A stretch of 64,000 nucleotides of DNA. Source: Parasedimentitalea denitrificans. Its GTDB lineage: Bacteria; Pseudomonadota; Alphaproteobacteria; Rhodobacterales; Rhodobacteraceae. Below the pieces are notes generated by a model. It did not search any database, was not told where the DNA came from, and saw nothing but the letters and a program-made list of their open reading frames with translations. The translations under genes and the position numbers were made by a program. Every line of letters begins with the position of its first letter. Position 1 is the stretch's first letter. Below, piece after piece: positions 60,360 through 64,000 of the stretch. The DNA is taken from contig NZ_QHLQ01000002.1 of NCBI RefSeq assembly GCF_011813015.1, positions 186,001 to 250,000 on the forward strand, given 5' to 3'.

Positions 60360-61067
60360 ATGCCACGACAACTCAGCTTTAATCTCCCCGCCAAACCGGC
60401 GCTGGGACGCGATGACTTCTTTGTCGCGCCGTCCAATGCGATGGCTGTGGCGATGCTGGATAGCAGTTTTATCTGGCCCAGCGGAAAACTGGTACTTAGC
60501 GGCCCGCGTGGTGCTGGCAAGACCCATTTGGTTCATGTTTGGGCCAGCCAATCCGGAGCCAAAATCATTGCAGCTACAGACCTGACCGAAGACCGGGTGC
60601 CTGATCTGGCCCAGGGTCCGGTTGCTGTCGAAGATGTCCCGATGATTGCCCGCAAGCCCGAAGCGCAAGCTGCTTTGTTTCACCTGCACAACATGGTGCT
60701 GGCAAATGGCCACTCACTAATGCTGACGGGTCAGGCCGCGCCAAATCTATGGGCCTTGTCATTGCCAGACCTGCAAAGCCGGGTGCAAGCCGCAACACAT
60801 GTCGCACTTGAGGCCCCGGATGATGCACTATTGACCGTGGTGCTGGCAAAACTGTTCGATGACCGACAAATCATGCCGAAACCGGATGTTATCCCCTATT
60901 TGGTCGCCCGAATGGACCGCTCATTTGAGGCCGCCGCAAAGATAGTTGCGCAGATGGACGAAATATCGCTGTCAGAGGGGCGCACCCTGTCGCGACCACT
61001 GGCGGTGCGACTATTAGCGCAGAACCAATATGAAATGTCGCTCGAATCCGAACCAAAGGAAGATTGA
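60360..61067 (+). CDS. hdaA: HdaA, DnaA-related replication regulator
   Basis: 235 residues. The N-terminal 'RQLSFNLPAKPALGRDDFFV' has the beta-clamp-binding QLSFNLP motif of Hda (residues 4-10). Walker A is 'GPRGAGKT' (48-55); the following region is a DnaA-type AAA+ domain ('VALEAPDDALLTVVLAKLFDDR', 'YLVARMDRSFEAAAKIVAQMD'). No DNA-binding domain IV, so it is Hda-like rather than DnaA. With the clamp it promotes hydrolysis of DnaA-bound ATP and prevents re-initiation. Immediately behind perM and followed by ppx. Confidence 0.9.
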   Translation: MPRQLSFNLPAKPALGRDDFFVAPSNAMAVAMLDSSFIWPSGKLVLSGPRGAGKTHLVHVWASQSGAKIIAATDLTEDRVPDLAQGPVAVEDVPMIARKPEAQAALFHLHNMVLANGHSLMLTGQAAPNLWALSLPDLQSRVQAATHVALEAPDDALLTVVLAKLFDDRQIMPKPDVIPYLVARMDRSFEAAAKIVAQMDEISLSEGRTLSRPLAVRLLAQNQYEMSLESEPKED

Positions 61068-61124
61068 CCGAAGCCTGTCGATCCCGCATCCTGCGCTTAC
61101 GCCTACGACGACCTGGGGACCAAA

Positions 61125-62669
61125 ATGAACGTGAAACCCGAACCTGCCACGGCTGAGTGGGGCCCGTTTGAGCGGCCACTGTTTGAAGATCCGGGTGCGC
61201 GCGCCTTGTCTCGGGTTGGTGTCGTCGATGTGGGGTCGAACTCCGTTCGACTGGTGGTGTTTGACGGTGCGGCGCGTAGTCCCGCCTATTTTTACAACGA
61301 AAAAATCATGTGTGCCCTTGGTGCTGGTCTGTCCGAGTCCGGTGTCCTGAATCCCAAAGGCCGCAAACGCGCGCTGGCCGCGCTGCACCGGTTTCAAAAG
61401 CTGGCCACTGGAATGGGCCTGCCGCCGCTGAGCGTAGTGGCCACGGCAGCGGTGCGCGATGCCAGCGATGGGCCGGATTTCTGTGCCGAAGTGCTGCGCG
61501 AAACCGGGTTGAAGATCTGGGTCATTGACGGTCGCGAAGAGGCCCGCCTGTCGACACAAGGCGTTTTGCTGGGCTGGCCCGGTTCCTATGGCCTTGTCTG
61601 TGACATCGGTGGTTCGTCAATGGAACTGGCCGAGCTGCAGGATGGTCGGGTTGGCAAACGTGTCACCTCTTCACTTGGACCACTAAAACTGCGGGAACTG
61701 CCGGGTGGGCGGAAGGGGCGCAAGGCGCACATCAAACAGGTCATCACCGACTTGAGCAATCAAATGGGCCCACAACAGGATCGCCTGTTTCTGGTCGGCG
61801 GCAGCTGGCGCGCGATTGCGCGCATCGATATGGAACGTCGCGGCTATCCTTTGAAGGTTCTGCACGAATACCGAATGACGGCACAAAGCGTCCGTGACAC
61901 ATTGAAATACATCGAAAAGAACGACATCGAAGAGCTTCGTCAGGCTTGTGGGTTGTCGTTGGCGAGGATGTCATTGGTGCCCTATGCGGTAGATGTACTG
62001 ACAAGGCTGGTGCGCACATTCAAACCCCGCGACATTGCAGTGTCGAGCTATGGTATCCGCGAAGGGCTGTTGTACGAGCAAATGCCGCAACGGTTGCGTA
62101 ATCGCGATCCGCTGATTGAATCCTGCCGCTTTGCCGAGGCCAAGGACGCGCGCATGCCTGGATTTGGCAAAACGCTCTATCAATTTGTTTCGCCACTGTT
62201 CAAATCCGGCCCGGATTCGACCAAACGTTTAATCAAGGCTGCGTGTCTGTTGCACGACGTCAGCTGGCGCGCCCATCCCGACTATCGGGCCGAGGTTTGT
62301 TTTGACAATGCCACCCGTGCCAATCTGGGCGGGCTGAAACACTCTGAGCGTATTTTTCTAGGCCTTGCCTTGTTGCACCGATATCGCAACAAACGTCAGG
62401 GATCACAGTACAAGCAGCTGTTCAAACTGCTAGACGAAAAAGGTCAAAATCAGGCTGAGATCTTGGGTAAAGCCATGCGTTTTGGGGCCATGTTGATGGT
62501 TTCAAACGACGGAGACATCGGCGTGTTGAAATGGCAACCGCGCAAGAAACAGCTACGCCTGACCCTGCCCAAGTCTGTTGAACCGCTGTTCAGTGAAGTG
62601 GCCAAGGCCCGTCTTCAATCGCTTGTCCAATCACTGGATGCGACAGTGACGGTGGTTGTCAAAGACTGA
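61125..62669 (+). CDS. ppx: Ppx/GppA-family phosphatase
   Basis: 514 residues, actin-like ATPase fold. 'VGVVDVGSNSVRLVVFDGAARSP' is the phosphate-binding loop of exopolyphosphatases, with 'ATAAVRDASDGPDF', 'CDIGGSSMELAEL' and the later HD-like C-terminal region ('LLHDVSWRAHPDYR'). It cleaves polyphosphate or pppGpp. The gap to hdaA is only 57 bases and contains no ppk. The ATG has no strong ribosome-binding site; the coupling to hdaA is possible. Confidence 0.9.
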   Translation: MNVKPEPATAEWGPFERPLFEDPGARALSRVGVVDVGSNSVRLVVFDGAARSPAYFYNEKIMCALGAGLSESGVLNPKGRKRALAALHRFQKLATGMGLPPLSVVATAAVRDASDGPDFCAEVLRETGLKIWVIDGREEARLSTQGVLLGWPGSYGLVCDIGGSSMELAELQDGRVGKRVTSSLGPLKLRELPGGRKGRKAHIKQVITDLSNQMGPQQDRLFLVGGSWRAIARIDMERRGYPLKVLHEYRMTAQSVRDTLKYIEKNDIEELRQACGLSLARMSLVPYAVDVLTRLVRTFKPRDIAVSSYGIREGLLYEQMPQRLRNRDPLIESCRFAEAKDARMPGFGKTLYQFVSPLFKSGPDSTKRLIKAACLLHDVSWRAHPDYRAEVCFDNATRANLGGLKHSERIFLGLALLHRYRNKRQGSQYKQLFKLLDEKGQNQAEILGKAMRFGAMLMVSNDGDIGVLKWQPRKKQLRLTLPKSVEPLFSEVAKARLQSLVQSLDATVTVVVKD

Positions 62670-62671
62670 CC

Positions 62672-63034
62672 CTATATGTCTGTCTGGCCATCAGCCTTTG
62701 GCATTTCCTGTTCGGCTTCAGTGGGTTTCTTGCGGATGATGATGTCGCCGTTGGGCAGGACTTCGGGCATCTCATAGCTACTCCAATCATCAACCTCGGC
62801 CGCGATCTTGGCCAAGGCTGGTCCCATTTCGAGCATAAACCCATGCATGGCGGGCCCAATTTCGTCGGCCAGCTGCTGCAGGTCATCCAATGCCGGGGCC
62901 ATTTCATCTCGTAGCCCTTCAAAGAACAGTTCCAAGCCCTGTTCCATCAGGCTGGGCCCCTGATCTGCTTCCTGAGCAAAGGTGGGAGTGGCGATCAGCG
63001 CGGCGAAAGTCAGCGGTAAGACAATGTGTTTCAT
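62672..63034 (-). CDS. Small exported protein of unknown function
   Basis: 120 residues from ATG 63034. 'MKHIVLPLTFAALIATPTFA' is a Sec signal peptide (cut near residue 20). The mature part is acidic and helical ('SLMEQGLELFFEGLRDEMAPALDDLQQLADEIGPAMHGFM') with a conserved tail 'YEMPEVLPNGDIIIRKKP'. No enzymatic motif. It is convergent with ppx (the stops are two bases apart) and transcribed away from the endonuclease gene. Confidence 0.8.
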   Translation of the reverse strand: MKHIVLPLTFAALIATPTFAQEADQGPSLMEQGLELFFEGLRDEMAPALDDLQQLADEIGPAMHGFMLEMGPALAKIAAEVDDWSSYEMPEVLPNGDIIIRKKPTEAEQEMPKADGQTDI

Positions 63035-63065
63035 GGTGTTAATATAGTCCCTCTGCACAATTGTT

Positions 63066-64000
63066 TTAGGTCAGGTCGATATCCAAACTGACCGGGAAAT
63101 GATCGGAGGCCGCCAATAGTGCCTCGCGTAGTTCTACATCAGCGTAACATCTTGCGTCCTCAAACGGGTGCCAGATACGCCAGCTGGGCGCGTGCTGCAT
63201 CAGATCGGGTGACACCATGACATAGTCAAGTAGCGCCCGAAAATAGCGTTTTGTCGTCGCGTTATAAAACCGCGATGTGCTGGGCATATCTGCCGTACGC
63301 GGTTGTAAAAGATGGCTCGCAAAAGGATCGTGCATTTCGCTGCCCATAATAATTTCAACTGAGGATCGGCCAAACAGCCGTTCATATTCATCCAGCCCCG
63401 GTCCATCATTCAGGTCACCCATGACGATCAGATCCTGCCCCTCGCGCAGATGATGTTCTACCCGTCGGCGCAGCCAGATCGCCTGCGCCAGTTGTTTGCG
63501 CCGGTTGGCAATGGAGATCCGTATCACTGCATCCCTGTTGTGGGCGCCATGCGGGGCCTTGGATTTCAGGTGCGCACCAATCAGCCGTAGCGTCCTTCCG
63601 TTGGTGGTGGTCACAGCCAGTTCCAGCGGAGGTTTGGAAAACCGCACGTGGTCCATCTTGGCATCAATGTCCAAATCCAGTTTGAGTACATCGTCAAAAC
63701 GCGGAGCGTCCTCGTTTTGCAGAGGATCATGATGCGCCTGTAGCACGTCCGGATCATACATCAGCGCGATTTCCTGCTGGGTTTCATTGGCAAACCCCAT
63801 GACAACTGATCGCGCTCTGATCCCCACTCTTTCTGCAAAATGCTCTAACGCCCTGACGGTGCCCTGAGATTTCCCGGAATTCGGTGCTTCGATCACCATC
63901 ACCGCATCAGCATCAAGCATCTGAAACACATGCGCCAGAGCATGGCCCTGTGTATAGCGGTCAATCCCATGCCGCCCCGAGGGCTGTTGATCTAGGATGA
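63066..64000 (-). CDS. Endonuclease/exonuclease/phosphatase-family protein (cut by right edge)
   Basis: The frame is open through the right edge, so only the C-terminal part (about 311 residues) is present. Fold markers: 'RLIGAHLKSKAPHGAHNRD' (His of the EEP pocket), 'VMGDLNDGPGLDEYERLFG' (the GDLND/GDFN motif), and 'DHFPVSLDIDLT' (the catalytic SDHFP-type Asp-His). Together they define the DNase-I-like EEP superfamily. Members include phosphodiesterases, nucleases and nonspecific phosphatases. The missing N-terminus should contain the first Glu metal ligand. Confidence 0.85.
   Translation of the reverse strand, partial: ILDQQPSGRHGIDRYTQGHALAHVFQMLDADAVMVIEAPNSGKSQGTVRALEHFAERVGIRARSVVMGFANETQQEIALMYDPDVLQAHHDPLQNEDAPRFDDVLKLDLDIDAKMDHVRFSKPPLELAVTTTNGRTLRLIGAHLKSKAPHGAHNRDAVIRISIANRRKQLAQAIWLRRRVEHHLREGQDLIVMGDLNDGPGLDEYERLFGRSSVEIIMGSEMHDPFASHLLQPRTADMPSTSRFYNATTKRYFRALLDYVMVSPDLMQHAPSWRIWHPFEDARCYADVELREALLAASDHFPVSLDIDLT

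Overview
The window looks like a chromosomal segment of a marine Roseobacter-group alphaproteobacterium (order Rhodobacterales). The basis is gene content and order: a PHA cluster with PhaR, phasin, PhaC and PhaZ; TRAP and polar amino acid ABC transporters; SdhE beside an HTH regulator; an LdtR-like MarR protein; a short ProS; LolC/LolD; NorE/NorF; HdaA; and Ppx. GC is moderate to high, intergenic spacing is short, and short AT-rich or hairpin intergenic repeats recur in a way I associate with this group. I cannot name the species. No rRNA, tRNA, CRISPR array, prophage or intact insertion sequence was recognised. Both window edges cut a gene (a TerB-like protein on the left, an endonuclease/exonuclease/phosphatase protein on the right).

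Layout. 1-1113: TerB C-terminus and a PhnD-like binding protein. 1261-9617: an amino acid/polyamine uptake and gamma-glutamylation cluster (ABC ATPase, binding protein, two permeases, two glutamine-synthetase-like ligases around a class I amidotransferase, and a PuuB-like FAD oxidase). 9757-11908: a DegT-type aminotransferase and a facing sulfotransferase. 12096-17649: PHA metabolism (phaR, an unrelated reductase, phaP, phaC, divergent phaZ), with CTGC-N3-GCAG PhaR boxes in the phaP and phaC/phaZ control regions. 17655-22463: a zinc-binding GFA-like protein, three alpha/beta hydrolases with a VOC protein, and a DUF4105 protein. 22620-24566: thrS. 24789-27330: a four-gene bufferin operon (BufA1-type precursor, MNIO/DUF692 enzyme, DUF2063 partner, DoxX protein), a recently described copper-binding RiPP system. 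27394-34369: small housekeeping genes, including csp, folA-thyA, a glyoxalase-like gene, an LdtR-like regulator, sdhE, and an aspartate aminotransferase. 34386-38782: a MarR regulator divergent from a TRAP transporter plus an isocitrate-lyase-family enzyme. 38858-45289: a MATE exporter, DUF2461, GST, a PLP decarboxylase and parE.

45301-49876 is the most accessory-looking part. It holds an AT-rich trypsin-like protease directly behind parE, a long inverted repeat with a 167-bp-period tandem repeat, an unknown protein, a 510-bp gap without a gene, a lipoprotein with an HELTH zincin motif, a YdcZ-type membrane protein, and a short CobT-like VWA protein whose metal-site aspartate is lost. 50004-56496 carries lolD-lolC and proS, which in related genomes I expect to be adjacent, separated here by an NTF2-like protein, a GlxA-type regulator and an MFS transporter. 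56582-57453 is norF/norE without other nor genes, with a perfect TTGTC-N4-GACAA palindrome upstream. 57767-64000: an FAD oxidoreductase, an AI-2E/PerM exporter, hdaA, ppx, a small exported protein and the cut endonuclease gene.

Functional threads: nitrogen and carbon scavenging (ABC plus gamma-glutamyl pathway, TRAP plus lyase), carbon storage (PHA), copper defence (bufferin), and core replication, translation and envelope functions. All product names come from motif recognition by eye; no database search was run.
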